A DNA stretch of 64,000 nucleotides from Nocardia kruczakiae NBRC 101016 (GCF_001612965.1 NZ_BDBL01000031.1:46887-110886), one strand, 5' to 3'; positions 49,176 to 60,100 are shown, counted from the stretch's first letter. Numbers and translations are program-made. Notes: generated by a model from the letters alone, not told the origin.

Positions 49176-50222
49176 GTGAGCGTCAGCACCAGCATCCTGA
49201 CGACCGCGATACAGACAGTGGGCGCTCGCGTACTGTCGATGCCCTCGGCGTGGTGGTCGCTGCTGGCCCCCGAACGCCCCGTCCTCGACGGTCAGCAACT
49301 CTCCCCCCGCCTGCACGTGCTGGCCACCCTCGGAAAACGCGAACTACTCGCCCGACGGCCCCCGTCACCGGCAACTCGAGCCCGCTTCGATGTCCTGACA
49401 CGCATCGCCGGCGGCATCGACCACACGGATGTCGCTGTCACCACCATCCGGCTGAGCGGTCCGGCCGGCCCGCTCAGCGCGCGACTGTATGAACCCACAG
49501 AACTGCGGCGACCATGCGGCCTGCTGGTGTACGTGCACGGCGGCGGCTGGCATCTGGGCAGCGCTGCCGGTTTCGACGCACCCGCCCGGCTCCTGGCCTC
49601 GCGCGCCCGCGTGAAAGTGCTGTCGGTCGACTACCGGCTCGCGCCCGAACACCCGTTCCCCGCGGCATTCGACGATGTACTCGCCGCGTACCGCTTCGCT
49701 GTCGATCACGCACCGGACTGGGGTGTCGACAGCACCCGGATCGCGATCGGCGGCGACAGCGCCGGCGGCAACCTGGCGGCGGCGATCGCCCTGCATCTCG
49801 GTGCGGACTCTCGATACCGACCGGCTCTGGCTGTGCTGCTGTATCCAGTGGTCGACACCAGCATGGACGGCTACCGATCCAGCGATCTGTTCACCGTCCC
49901 CTTGGATCGCGGCTGCGTCGAACGAGCCCTGGCTTGGTACGCCCCCGGCCCGCACACCGCCCTCGACCCACGAGTGTGTGTGCTGCGCGCGCCGAATGTG
50001 AGCCTCATGCCCGCCACTCACATCGCCACCGCCGGAATGGATGTCCTGCGAGACCAAGGCGAAGCCCTGGCCCGTCGACTCGACGACCTCGCCGTACCGG
50101 TATCGCTCGAACGCTACGACAACCTGCCGCACGGATTCGCCACCATGCTCGCAGATCCCGACGCACGCGCCGCCACCGAAGACATCGCCGATGCCGTCCG
50201 CGCACGAATAGGCGAGCCCTAG
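49176..50222 (+). CDS. Alpha/beta-hydrolase, hormone-sensitive lipase family
   Basis: This 348-residue esterase has the HSL-family oxyanion motif VYVHGGGWHLGS, the nucleophile elbow GGDSAGGNLAAAI, and a C-terminal catalytic His in NLPHGFATML. Members cleave short- and medium-chain esters and carboxylates. The GTG at 49176 follows AAAGGAG, better than the ATG at 49137. It follows the other hydrolase by 72 bases and may be co-transcribed. Confidence 0.9.
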   Translation: MSVSTSILTTAIQTVGARVLSMPSAWWSLLAPERPVLDGQQLSPRLHVLATLGKRELLARRPPSPATRARFDVLTRIAGGIDHTDVAVTTIRLSGPAGPLSARLYEPTELRRPCGLLVYVHGGGWHLGSAAGFDAPARLLASRARVKVLSVDYRLAPEHPFPAAFDDVLAAYRFAVDHAPDWGVDSTRIAIGGDSAGGNLAAAIALHLGADSRYRPALAVLLYPVVDTSMDGYRSSDLFTVPLDRGCVERALAWYAPGPHTALDPRVCVLRAPNVSLMPATHIATAGMDVLRDQGEALARRLDDLAVPVSLERYDNLPHGFATMLADPDARAATEDIADAVRARIGEP

Positions 50223-50239
50223 CACCAGGCGGATCGACG

Positions 50240-50365
50240 TCAGGCGGGGAGGTGGACCCGCAGGACGTCGCCACTGCCGGTGTCGCCACTGCCGGTCGCG
50301 ACGACGAGATCGCGGTCTCCGTCAGGCGCCACCGCGACCGCCGCGAGGGGGCCGCCGGTCAACAC
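50240..50365 (-). pseudogene. C-terminal relic of a WD40 repeat protein
   Basis: A 41-residue minus-strand frame ending at 50240 reads LTGGPLAAVAVAPDGDRDLV and then ATGSGDTGSGDVLRVHLPA, the pattern of the last blade of a WD40 beta-propeller. Nothing of the remaining protein is found in the region up to the acyltransferase. It is a short leftover of a deleted gene. Confidence 0.55.
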
Positions 50366-50578
50366 GGTGCAGATGCACCGGCGTTACTCCGCATTCTCGG
50401 AGTCTCCTTTGCCGCAGCCGCTTTCGGTATAACGTTCGGGCGAATTCCTCACCGGGCCGCGTCAATTCCGCGATGCAAAAACCGCAGAATTCGGCCATAA
50501 GTAGCACATCCGGCACGGCAAATTGGTCAGCCGCGGAACCGGCACGTCGTCGCGTTACGACCGGGCCGATCAATCACA
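50366..50578. other. Intergenic region before the acyltransferase gene
   Basis: Together with the WD40 relic this is the 356-base gap between the HSL hydrolase and the acyltransferase. No further gene was seen; it should contain the acyltransferase promoter. Confidence 0.4.
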
Positions 50579-52756
50579 ATGCTGCACATGACGGACACGG
50601 CCGTAAGCGGGTTGGCAAATCGGCGGGCAGACCGGGTTCACCATCCATCGCAGCCCCGGGAGGGATTTCGGCCCGATATCGAGGGCCTGCGAGCGGTCGC
50701 GGTCGTGGCGGTCGTGCTGTTCCATGCGGGAATTCCGGGTATGAGCGGTGGATTTGTCGGTGTGGACGTCTTTTTCGTGATTTCCGGATTTCTGATCACC
50801 GGCATACTGTGGCGGGAGACAAGGACCGGCGGCACCATCGGGCTGGCCCGATTCTACGGCGCACGCGCTCGCCGGCTGCTGCCCGCGGCGGGCATCGTGG
50901 TGGTCGCCACCGCGATCGGCGCGGCGGCGCTGCTGCCGCCGCTGCAGGCGCGCCAGGTCCTCGGTGACGGGATCGCCAGCGCGTTGTATGTCGGGAACAA
51001 TCGGCTCGCCCTGCGCGGCACCGACTACCTCGCGGCGAGCGAGCCACCGTCGCCGTTCGAGCACTTCTGGTCACTCGGCGTGGAGGAACAGTTCTATCTG
51101 GTGTGGCCGGTGCTCATCGTCGCGTCGGCGTGGCTCGTGCGGCGTCGCCGCACCGGATCGGCCGGGCCACTTCCCTACCTGATCGTTCTTGCGGTGGTCG
51201 CCGCGCTCTCGTTCACAGTCTCACTGATCTGGACCGGCACGCTGCCGCCGTGGGCGTTCTTTTCGCTGCCCGCCCGGGCATGGGAGTTGGCCGCCGGCGG
51301 TCTGGTGGCGCTCTCGGTTGGCGTGTGGTCCCGGTTGCCGGACTCGGTGGCCGCGCCTGCCGGATGGATCGGTCTGGTTCTGGTCCTCGTTGCGTGCACC
51401 CACTTCGACGGCAGGACACCCTATCCCGGTAGCGCGGCCCTGGTGCCCGTCGCGGGTACTGCTCTGATGATCGTATCCGGCTGTGCCGGAACACGTTTCG
51501 GCGTCGGACAGGTGCTGACCCGCGGTCCGGTACGCGCGATCGGAGCCGTGTCCTACCCCTGGTATCTGTGGCATTGGCCGGTGTTGCTGCTGGCACCGCA
51601 TATGCTGGGCCATCCGCTGGGGCGAGTCGGCGCGATCGGTGCGATCGTGATGGCCGGCGGGCTCGCTCTGCTCACCCAACGGACGATCGAGAATCCGGTC
51701 CGCTTCGCGGCACCGTTGCGAAACTCGGCCGCGCGCAGCCTCGCATGCGGCTTCGCCTGCACCGCACTCGCCACGAGTGCGGCACTCGTCCTGCTCACGC
51801 TCGTCCCTGCCCCGGTCGGGCACGGCGTGGCGGCACCGTCCCTGGTCCTCACCGCGCCCCGCGACTCGGCCGCGCCCGCCACCGACCCTCGTGACGAGGC
51901 GGTCCGGCAGCTGATGGCACAGGCGCAATCCGCGGTCGCCGCGTCGGCCGAAATCCGCGCTGTTCCATCGAATCTCACCCCTTCGCTGGACATCGCGCCC
52001 GGCGACAAGGCCGACGCCTTCACCAACGGCTGCGTCCGGTCGTGGCGCGAGGTCGGCCAGGCCGAGTGCGCCTCGGGTGATCCGGACTCGCCCACCACGG
52101 TGGCCCTGGTGGGCGATTCACATGCGGCGATGTGGAATCCGGCGCTCGAGCCGATCGCCGAGGCGCGGCACTGGCGGCTGGAGACGATGGCCAAGGTCAC
52201 CTGCCCCCTGCTGGACCTGCCCATCACCAGCCCGTACTTGGACCGGGAGTACACCGAATGCGAGCAGTGGCGCGGCCAGGTGCTGAACCGGCTGCGCAAC
52301 GAGCACCCTCGGTTGATCGTGGTGGGCATGTCCCGACGCTACGGCGGCGATTTCGGCTTCGTCTCCTACGATCGAGCCTGGGTCGACAGCCTGGCCCGCC
52401 TTGTGTCCGAGCTGCGCGCGATCGGTTCGGCGGTGCTCGTCCTCGGCCCGATCCCCGATCCCCACACCACGGTGCCGACGTGCCTGTCCGAACACCTGGA
52501 CGATGCCACCGCATGCGCACCCGCACGCCCGGTCGGAGTGAACGACGCCGGCGTCGCGGCCGAGCAGGCGGCGACCACGGCCGGTGGCGGCGAGTACGCC
52601 GATCTCACCTCGATGTTCTGCACTGCCGGCCGCTGCCCCGTCATCGTCGGCAATACTCTGGTGTTCCGCGACGACAATCACCTCACCGTCAGCTACGCCG
52701 AGACCCTCGGACCGGCGATCGGTGCCCTCACCGACAGCGCCCTCGCTCACGGATGA
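50579..52756 (+). CDS. OafA/YrhL-type membrane acyltransferase with SGNH domain
   Basis: This 725-residue protein has an N-terminal acyltransferase-3 domain of about ten membrane helices (RPDIEGLRAVAVVAVVLFHA, then FFVISGFLITG and HFWSLGVEEQFYL). The second half, after residue about 430, is a periplasmic SGNH hydrolase-like domain with GDSHAAMW and the catalytic pair DDNHLT. Such proteins O-acetylate cell-wall or surface polysaccharides and glycolipids. Start at 50579 or 50588. It is a single gene with no clear partner. Confidence 0.92.
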   Translation: MLHMTDTAVSGLANRRADRVHHPSQPREGFRPDIEGLRAVAVVAVVLFHAGIPGMSGGFVGVDVFFVISGFLITGILWRETRTGGTIGLARFYGARARRLLPAAGIVVVATAIGAAALLPPLQARQVLGDGIASALYVGNNRLALRGTDYLAASEPPSPFEHFWSLGVEEQFYLVWPVLIVASAWLVRRRRTGSAGPLPYLIVLAVVAALSFTVSLIWTGTLPPWAFFSLPARAWELAAGGLVALSVGVWSRLPDSVAAPAGWIGLVLVLVACTHFDGRTPYPGSAALVPVAGTALMIVSGCAGTRFGVGQVLTRGPVRAIGAVSYPWYLWHWPVLLLAPHMLGHPLGRVGAIGAIVMAGGLALLTQRTIENPVRFAAPLRNSAARSLACGFACTALATSAALVLLTLVPAPVGHGVAAPSLVLTAPRDSAAPATDPRDEAVRQLMAQAQSAVAASAEIRAVPSNLTPSLDIAPGDKADAFTNGCVRSWREVGQAECASGDPDSPTTVALVGDSHAAMWNPALEPIAEARHWRLETMAKVTCPLLDLPITSPYLDREYTECEQWRGQVLNRLRNEHPRLIVVGMSRRYGGDFGFVSYDRAWVDSLARLVSELRAIGSAVLVLGPIPDPHTTVPTCLSEHLDDATACAPARPVGVNDAGVAAEQAATTAGGGEYADLTSMFCTAGRCPVIVGNTLVFRDDNHLTVSYAETLGPAIGALTDSALAHG

Positions 52757-52808
52757 ATCCCATTGCGGCACCGGGGGTCGGCTCGGTTCGCGCAGTGCCG
52801 CTCGGCGC

Positions 52809-53732
52809 TTACGGGAGGGTGGTGGCGAACATGAAGTTCCACAGTCGATCTCGCAGGTCCTCGCCCGCCGCGCCGGACGGCCACTGGTGCAACTGGCCGT
52901 TTTCCACCCGGTACTGCACGGAGGTTCCGCCGCGGCACGGTCCGTAGCCGGCCGTCGTGCCGAAGGTGTCGCTGGACCGGGCCGGCCGGACGGGGCAGCC
53001 GTCGCGATCTACCCATGCGCCGACGTTGGCCACACCGGCCGCCGGGTCGGAGATCGGGTCGAACTGTCCCTGGGCGATGTCGACGGAGATCGGTCGAGCT
53101 GGTTTGCAGGGCGACCCCGGACTGGGAATCAGCAGGGTGGGGTTGGGGAGGGTGGGATCGCCGCCCTCCCAGGAGGTTACGTCCGCGAAGACGTCGGGGG
53201 CGTCGCACGCCAGCCGCTGCGACATGATGCCGCCGTCGGACCAGCCGCTGCTGTATACCCGTCCGGGGTCGATGCACCAATTGGCCTCGATGTCGGCGAC
53301 GACCGAGCGCAGGAACCGGACGTCGATCGAGCCCTGCTGGAATTCCCAATCGTTGCCCACCAGACCGTTACCGGGATCCAGCGGCAGATTGTTGGCGTTG
53401 CCCTGCGGGTAGGCGACGATGAAGTGATGCGCGGCCGCGTAGGGAGTCCAGCCCGAGACCTGCTCGAAATCTGCTGCATTACTGGCATTTCCATGCTCGG
53501 CGAGCAGCAGCGGCACCGAGTGTCCGGTCAGGCCGGCGGGAACGTTGAGCCGATAGATTCTGCTACCGATCGTCCGTACGACGGTGCCGGCGGTCGGTGC
53601 CAGGCTGCACTGCGCCGCGGCGGGGCGAACCGGGCTTCGATCGACGGGTGTCACATGCGCAATCTGCAATGACGCGACGACTGCGGCGATGGCGGCCACG
53701 GCCGCGCCGAGGTGAATTGCGATAGCGCGCAT
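52809..53732 (-). CDS. Secreted PHB-depolymerase/feruloyl-esterase-like hydrolase
   Basis: This 307-residue exported protein has an N-terminal signal segment (MRAIAIHLGAAVAAIAAVVA) and an esterase fold with LLLAEHGNASNAADFEQV and nucleophile elbow SSGWSDGGIMS. The C-terminal region contains QLHQWPSG, matching the His of LpqC/PHB-esterase proteins. It probably cleaves an ester outside the cell. It is convergent with the acyltransferase gene. Confidence 0.87.
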   Translation of the reverse strand: MRAIAIHLGAAVAAIAAVVASLQIAHVTPVDRSPVRPAAAQCSLAPTAGTVVRTIGSRIYRLNVPAGLTGHSVPLLLAEHGNASNAADFEQVSGWTPYAAAHHFIVAYPQGNANNLPLDPGNGLVGNDWEFQQGSIDVRFLRSVVADIEANWCIDPGRVYSSGWSDGGIMSQRLACDAPDVFADVTSWEGGDPTLPNPTLLIPSPGSPCKPARPISVDIAQGQFDPISDPAAGVANVGAWVDRDGCPVRPARSSDTFGTTAGYGPCRGGTSVQYRVENGQLHQWPSGAAGEDLRDRLWNFMFATTLP

Positions 53733-53850
53733 ACTTTCCCATCATCGAGACGGCGATGGGCAGCAGCCTACTGGGGCCATGGTTTTCGATAGTGGGAAAC
53801 GGTTGAATCGGTTCACCTCGGCCTGCGCGCGGGCGAATCTCGTGGACACA

Positions 53851-53891
53851 GTGCTGGGCTCGGAGGCTACGACAGCCTCCGAGCCCAGCAC
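53851..53891 (-). terminator. Perfect 18-bp hairpin, probable terminator
   Basis: The arms GTGCTGGGCTCGGAGGCT and AGCCTCCGAGCCCAGCAC are perfectly complementary with a 5-base ACGAC loop. It lies 75 bases downstream of the GlsB-type gene (minus strand) and between that gene and the esterase promoter. There is no U-tract, usual for this group, so it should end glsB transcription. Confidence 0.75.
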
Positions 53892-53965
53892 ATTACGCCT
53901 CTGCCGATCACATCCAGCTCACGCGCGGCCAGGCGCGCGGACGGGAGATCCCGGGCCAGGCGCGC

Positions 53966-54241
53966 TTATCGGACTGCGCGTCCGCGGCCGGTGACCATAC
54001 CGACCAGGAACAACAAGACCACCGCCCCGCCGAGGCAGGTGAAGAAGCTGAACCACAACCCTCCACCCTCGACATCGACGCCGAACAGTTTCAGCAGGAA
54101 CCCGCCGATGATGCCGCCGACCACGCCGACCACAATATTGAGCAGAATGCCCTGCTGAGCATCGGTTTTCATGATCTTGCTGGCCAGCCAGCCCGCCAAT
54201 CCACCGATGATGATCCAACCGATAATTCCCAGACCCAACAT
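53966..54241 (-). CDS. GlsB/YeaQ/YmgE-family stress membrane protein
   Basis: This 91-residue protein has three hydrophobic helices and the Gly-rich family pattern: GIIGWIIIGGLAGWLASKIM, ILLNIVVGVVGGIIGGFLL and a third helix ending at the basic C-terminus. It is linked to acid and general stress in other bacteria; the molecular role is unclear. The ATG at 54241 follows GAAAGAGGAG. A strong terminator hairpin follows. Confidence 0.9.
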   Translation of the reverse strand: MLGLGIIGWIIIGGLAGWLASKIMKTDAQQGILLNIVVGVVGGIIGGFLLKLFGVDVEGGGLWFSFFTCLGGAVVLLFLVGMVTGRGRAVR

Positions 54242-54753
54242 CGTGTCTCCTCTTTCGAACGTCGAAACGCTCCCATCCGAGCGTGCTCGACGGCGATATA
54301 CCCCACATCCGCACGACCAACCAACCGACATCGACAACACCAAACACTCTGTGTGACAGCCCACTTCGCGTGCGGCAGCGCCGGATGCGCATCGGCCGGG
54401 TGGTAGCGGCGGATGGATCGAGATCTGTCCCGTGTCGGAGGTTTCGACAGCCTGTCCGCGCGGACTGCGGCCACGCCCACATCCTGATCACCACCCTCCT
54501 CGCGCATATCCGGGAAACCCGCATCGCTATCAGCAACGGCGGTAGCGTAGAGAGGGCGGGCGGCAGGAGCGAACAGCCTCGAAACAGGGGCCGGGTTCGA
54601 ACAGGGTCTTATCGCGGTATCTGTCGGCCGCCGGAAACTAACTCGAAGATATGAACCTGGCGCACCTGTTGTTCGTGCTTGCTGGATAAGACGAAGATTG
54701 ACGGGCAAGCTTCTCACCGACGAGCACAACGGCGAGTTGCGGCAGGGAGTGCC
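54242..54753. other. Divergent intergenic region before the FAD-methyltransferase gene
   Basis: The 512 bases contain no convincing gene on either strand. They should hold the GlsB promoter and the promoter of the biosynthetic locus. No clear operator was seen. Confidence 0.4.
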
Positions 54754-56859
54754 ATGAGCAAGCTCGGAGAGCAAGCCATCGTCTGCGGTGCGAGTATGAG
54801 CGGGCTGCTGGCCGCCCGGGTGCTGTCGGACTTCTACGAGGAGGTCACACTCGTCGAGCGGGACCCGCTGCCCGACGGTCCCGAGCAGCGTCGAGGTGTG
54901 CCCCAGGCGCGCCATTTTCACGCTCTGCTGAGTACGGGATCGAATATCCTGGGCCAGCTGTTTCCCGGCCTGCTCGATGAACTCGTCAGCGCAGGCGCGA
55001 ATGTTCTGGCAAATGAGCCGTCGCGTGTCTATGTCCGGTTGGGCCGGCATGAGCTCGGCGGTTCGGACAAATATGCCGACCCGGCAGCGCTGGTCGTCTA
55101 TCAACCCAGCCGGCCGTTCTTGGACTCCCATGTCAGGCGGCGAGTCCGCGCCATCGAGAATGTGAGAATCCTGGACAGCCATGGTGTCGTCGAGCCGATG
55201 ACCGACCGGGCCCGTCGAGTCACGGGCGCCCGGGTGGTCAACCGCTACACGGGTGAGGAAACCGCGCTGAATGCCGAGCTGGTGGTCGACGCGATGGGTC
55301 GCTCCGCGCACACCCCGGCGTTTCTCGACAACCTCGGCTGCGAGCGACCGATCGAGCAGCGCTACCCGGTGCATCTGAGCTACGCCAGCCAATTTCTGCG
55401 GGTTCCAGCTGACATCGTCGGCGACAAATTGGGCTTCTCGGTCAGCCCGGTGCCCGAACGACCGGTCGGAGTGGTGGCCGTGGCCTATGAGCACGACACC
55501 TGGATCCTGACCTTGTTCGGCGTAGACGGGCACAAACTTCCCCATGACCTGTCCGGAGTGATCGAATGCGCCGCGCAATTCGCGCCGCCTTCCCTGATCG
55601 CTGTGCTGCGGTCTGCCGAGCCGCTCGGCGCGATGTCGGCGCAGCATTACCCGGCCAGCACCTGGAGACGCTACGACAAGATGCGGCAATTCCCACCGGG
55701 GCTGCTGGTGATGGGCGATGCGATCTGCAGCTTCAACCCGGTTTATATGCAGGGCATGACCATGGCCGCGCTGCAGGCCGTGGCGCTGCGAAACTGCTTG
55801 ACCGATCACGACGCAGACGTGAGCCGGCGATTCTTCAAGGCGACTGCCAAGCAGATCGGCCCGGTGTGGCGGGGGAATCGGTTCACCGATTTCACCGTGT
55901 CCCAGGGAGATGGTTGGCGCCGGATGCCGAGACGCCTGGTGAACTGGCCCATCGACAAGGCACAGGAAGCCGCCGCGAACGATCCGGCGGTCGCCGAAGC
56001 GGTCCTTCGGGTGATGCATTTCGTCGACCCACCTGCCCGCCTCGCGCGGCCCTCGTTCCTGATGCGGCTGGTCGCGGCCAACCGCCGAGCCGGAATGGCG
56101 ACGACCGAAATCTCCGACATCGACCGCATGCCGCGCGGTGGACCGGATGCGTCGTGGCTGGACCGGCGGTTGCAGACCGATCGTCTGGAGTACCTCGACC
56201 GCGACGACGTCGATGATCGCAAGCGCAGCATCATCCGTTCTCTGGACCGCGGCGAAAGGGTTTTCGGGATACACCGGAGGCTCGCGCGCATCGTGCTCGA
56301 CGAGGTCACCGACGTGCGCGATCCCAGGATCCTCGAACTCGGCGCCGGCCACGGCGGACTGTCGCGGGCGTTGTTGTCGATGCATCCCACCGCCCAGGTC
56401 ACGGTCACCGACATCGAGCCCGCATCCGTAGCCGCCATCGCCGCCGGTGACCTGGGCAGTCATCCGCGGGCCACCGTGCGGGAGATGGATGCCACCGCCA
56501 TCGACGCGCCCGACGGGTTCTACGACCTCGCCGTGTTCGCGCTGTCCCTGCACCATCTGCCACCACGGTCGGCCGCCCGAGTGTTCGCGGAAGGTACCCG
56601 CGCCGCCGATAAACTGCTGATCATCGACTTGTCGCGCGCGCCTTCGTTGCTGCACCTCGTCATGGTGGCGTTGGCACTGCCGTTGACGATCGTTCCGTAC
56701 TGGCACGACGCGTTGATCAGCTCGTTGCGCGCCTACAGCCCGTCGGCGCTGCGTGCGTTGGCCCGCCACGCCGACCCGGCGATCACCCTCGAGCTGCGCA
56801 GACAGGCGCCCGTTCTCCCTGGCAGCCCGCAGATCGCGGTGGCCAGTTCCCCCCGGTAG
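54754..56859 (+). CDS. FAD-dependent oxidoreductase fused to a SAM methyltransferase
   Basis: This 701-residue fusion has two parts. Residues 1 to about 460 form a flavin monooxygenase/halogenase-like domain with the FAD motif GASMSGLLAARVLSDF (from residue 12) and the second FAD motif GLLVMGDAICSFNPVYMQGM. Residues about 500-700 form a class I methyltransferase with ILELGAGHGGLSRALL near residue 525 and the acidic residue in VTVTDIEP. The ATG at 54754 follows GGGAG. It lies 288 bases upstream of the NRPS on the same strand and is probably a tailoring enzyme that oxidises and methylates its product. Confidence 0.85.
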   Translation: MSKLGEQAIVCGASMSGLLAARVLSDFYEEVTLVERDPLPDGPEQRRGVPQARHFHALLSTGSNILGQLFPGLLDELVSAGANVLANEPSRVYVRLGRHELGGSDKYADPAALVVYQPSRPFLDSHVRRRVRAIENVRILDSHGVVEPMTDRARRVTGARVVNRYTGEETALNAELVVDAMGRSAHTPAFLDNLGCERPIEQRYPVHLSYASQFLRVPADIVGDKLGFSVSPVPERPVGVVAVAYEHDTWILTLFGVDGHKLPHDLSGVIECAAQFAPPSLIAVLRSAEPLGAMSAQHYPASTWRRYDKMRQFPPGLLVMGDAICSFNPVYMQGMTMAALQAVALRNCLTDHDADVSRRFFKATAKQIGPVWRGNRFTDFTVSQGDGWRRMPRRLVNWPIDKAQEAAANDPAVAEAVLRVMHFVDPPARLARPSFLMRLVAANRRAGMATTEISDIDRMPRGGPDASWLDRRLQTDRLEYLDRDDVDDRKRSIIRSLDRGERVFGIHRRLARIVLDEVTDVRDPRILELGAGHGGLSRALLSMHPTAQVTVTDIEPASVAAIAAGDLGSHPRATVREMDATAIDAPDGFYDLAVFALSLHHLPPRSAARVFAEGTRAADKLLIIDLSRAPSLLHLVMVALALPLTIVPYWHDALISSLRAYSPSALRALARHADPAITLELRRQAPVLPGSPQIAVASSPR

Positions 56860-57147
56860 CCCAGATCCTTTCCTGACTTCTGATGTGTTGCAATCCCGTT
56901 CGGCGTAGTGTGCGCTGGAGGCCACATCGTCAGTGGCTCCCTGCGAGCGTCCACGGCAGCTCCCCAGACGATAGGGGGCCGGACGCGTGGACATTCGATT
57001 GAACCGATCGGCATCGAGGCCCGTGACCACGAGCATGGGCGCAGTGTGTGTTATCGCCATCACCACTACAGCCGGCACGAGATCACCTGATCGGTCGTCG
57101 GGTTGCCGGGATTTGAAGCCTCGAGGACATACGAGGAATTCGTCATC

Positions 57148-60100
57148 ATGCTCAACTACGGTGCTCAATTGGGGGTTCTGGGGTCGTTGACCGCCGCTCA
57201 ACGGTCGATATGGGCTGCCCAGCAACTCCGGCCCGAAGTCCCCTACAACGTGGCCGCTTTCCTGACGATCGATCACGATGTCGACGCCGAAAGGCTCATG
57301 CTCGCGTGCGAATCGGCGGCAACCCGGTTCGGCACACCATGCGCGCGGCTTTCCCTCCATGACGGCGAACCGGTTTTCACAGTCGACCGCTCGTTTCCGC
57401 ACACCCTCCGTTGTCTCGATCTGCGCGCCGAGCGCGACCCGGAATCCGCTGCTCGCGACTGGATGGACAACGACTACCGCCGGCCGATCGATGTGGCCCG
57501 TGACCGGCTCACCGACTTCGCACTGCTGCGCATTGCCGACGAACTGTCGTACTTCTACCTGCGTACACATCACGTTCTCCTCGACGGGTACGGCGCCGAC
57601 AATCTGATGCGGCACATCGCGGCCGTCTACTCGGGCGCAGCGCCCGATACCGGAGAAGTCGACTTCTCCGAGTTCGACCTGATTCGCAGCGCCGATGAAA
57701 AGTATCAGCAATCTTCGCGCAGTCGGGCCGATGCCGAGTACTGGAAAACCGTTGTGCGTGAACCTCTCGACATCACCGATCTGGGCGGGACACGGAGGCC
57801 GGTGGCACCACGCCACCCGCTGATACGGGAACTGAAGTGCCCGCATCGAGTCGAGGAGAACCGGCATGTCCGCTTCGATGTCGCAAGGATTGTCGCGACC
57901 GTAGCGGTGTTCATCGCGAAAACCACAGGCCAGCAACATATCTCGTTGTCACTGCCGGTTTCGGCCCGGACGACCGCGGCGCTGAAACGATGTACGGGCA
58001 TGGTGTCGAACATGGTGCCGCTGCTCATCGATGTCCATGACGACGACACCATCGGTGCACTGAGCGATCGGGTAGCCGAGGCCATGATCGGTGCGTTGCG
58101 GCATCAACAATTCCGGCGCTGGCCGGACCTGATCACCCAGGCGAGCCGGCCCGATATGAACATCGAATTCGGCCCGGCGATCAACATTCTCGACTTCGCC
58201 GCCCCGCTTCGTTTCGGGCCCTCCGAAGTGACGTACAACGTATTGACCACCTATCCGATACAAGACTGCGCAATCAACATCTATCCGCAGCTGGGTGACG
58301 GCGCGCCGCGAATTCAGTTCACGTGGAATCCGGACCGGTACGCCTCCGACGACATCGCCAGGCACATAACCCGACTGGAAATGCTTGTCGACCGCCTTCT
58401 GGTGGCGGATCCGTCGGTGACGGTGGCAGAAGTGTCGCTGCTGGCTGCCGGTGAACGCGATCTGGTGTTGTCGGTGTGGTCCGGTGCGGGAGTGGCGGCG
58501 CCGGTCGGGGTGGCGCCGCAGTTGCTGGCTGCGGCGGTGGCGGCCTGCCCGGACGCGCCGGCGGTCGTCGACGGTGCCCGCGAGGTGTCGTATCGCGAGC
58601 TCGACCAATGGTCGACGAGGTTGGCACGGGTACTGATCGAGGCGGGTGTGGGTCCGGAGCGCGCGGTGGGTGTGGCGATGGATCGCTGCGTGGAGTTGGT
58701 CGTGGCATGGTGGGCGGTGGCCAAGGCAGGCGGGGTGTATGTGCCGCTGGACCGGGCCCATCCGGTCGAGCGGATCACCGCGGTGCTGGACGCTGTGGGG
58801 GCTGTCTGTGTCGTGGCGCGCGGGTCCGGCACGGTCGCCGGGGCCGCGACGCGTCCGGTCGTGCGCGTCGACGCCCCGGATGTGTCCGAGCGGTCCGCAG
58901 CGGCGATCACCGACGCCGATCGGCCGGCCGACCTGCGGGTGGACAACACCGCGTATGTGATGTTCACGTCGGGATCCACCGGTGCCCCCAAGGGGGTGGC
59001 GGTCAGCCACGCCGGTCTGTCGGGATTGGCCGCGGCGCAACGGGCGGTGTTGGGGTTGGGCACGGATGCGCGGATTTCGATGGTGGCCGCGCCGACCTTC
59101 GATGCGTCGATCTTCGACATGTTGTGGGCAGTCGGGTCGGCCGCGGCGCTGGTGGTGGCGCCGCCGCAGGTGTATGCCGGGGAGTCGTTGACCGCGTTCC
59201 TGGAGGATCAGCGGGTCAGCGCGGCGGTGGTGACCCCCACCGTGCTGTCGTCGCTGGATCGGACCCGGCTCGACCGGGTGGGCACGGTGATCACCACCGG
59301 TGAGGCCTGCCCGGGAGAATTGGTGGCCGCCTGGGCGCCGGGACGGCGGATGTTCAACGGCTACGGGCCCAGCGAGACCACCATCGGTGCCACCCTCGCG
59401 CCATTGTCGGCGGGGCAGCCGGTCAGCATCGGCAGCCCGATCCCGGGGATATACGCGCTGGTGCTCGACGCGCGGCTGAACCCGACCCCGGTCGGGGTGG
59501 TGGGCGAGCTGTATCTGGGCGGGCCCGCGCTGGCGCGGGGCTATGTGGGGCGGAGGGAGTTGACCGCGGAGCGCTTCGTGGCCAACCCCTATGGGGAGCC
59601 CGGGGCGCGGGCGTATCGCACCGGTGACCTGGTGCGCTGGACCTCCACCGGCACATTGGATTACGTGGGCCGCGCCGACACCCAGATCAAGCTGCGCGGG
59701 CAGCGCGTCGAGCTGGGTGAAATCGAGAACACGCTGCTGGCCTGCCCACAGGTCACCCGGGCCGCCGCCACCATGCACCGGAGCAGCACCGGCGACCACC
59801 TCATCGCCTACGTCATCCTCGACCACACCGCCACTACCGATCGCGACGCCGAAATCGTCGAACAGTGGCGACACATGAACGACGAGCTGTACGACGCCGA
59901 GGTGGCGGCGTCGGGGTTCGGCATGGATTTCCGGGGCTGGAACAGCAGCTACAGCGATGATCCGATTCCGCTCGAAGAGATGATGGAGTGGCGTTCGGCC
60001 ACCGTGGATCGGATCCTCGCCCTGCAGCCGCGGCGAGTGTTGGAGATCGGTGTCGGCTCCGGGCTGGTGCTGTCACAGATCGCCCCACGGTGTGAGCACT

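Noticed and set aside
54169..57939. A 1256-codon open frame on the minus strand across the FAD-methyltransferase and NRPS start
   Set aside because: It is antisense to two clear genes, rich in Arg, His, Gly and Asp, and matches no family; long antisense frames are expected in high-GC DNA.
57949..59874. A 641-codon minus-strand frame opposite the NRPS
   Set aside because: It mirrors the NRPS codons and has no recognisable domain.
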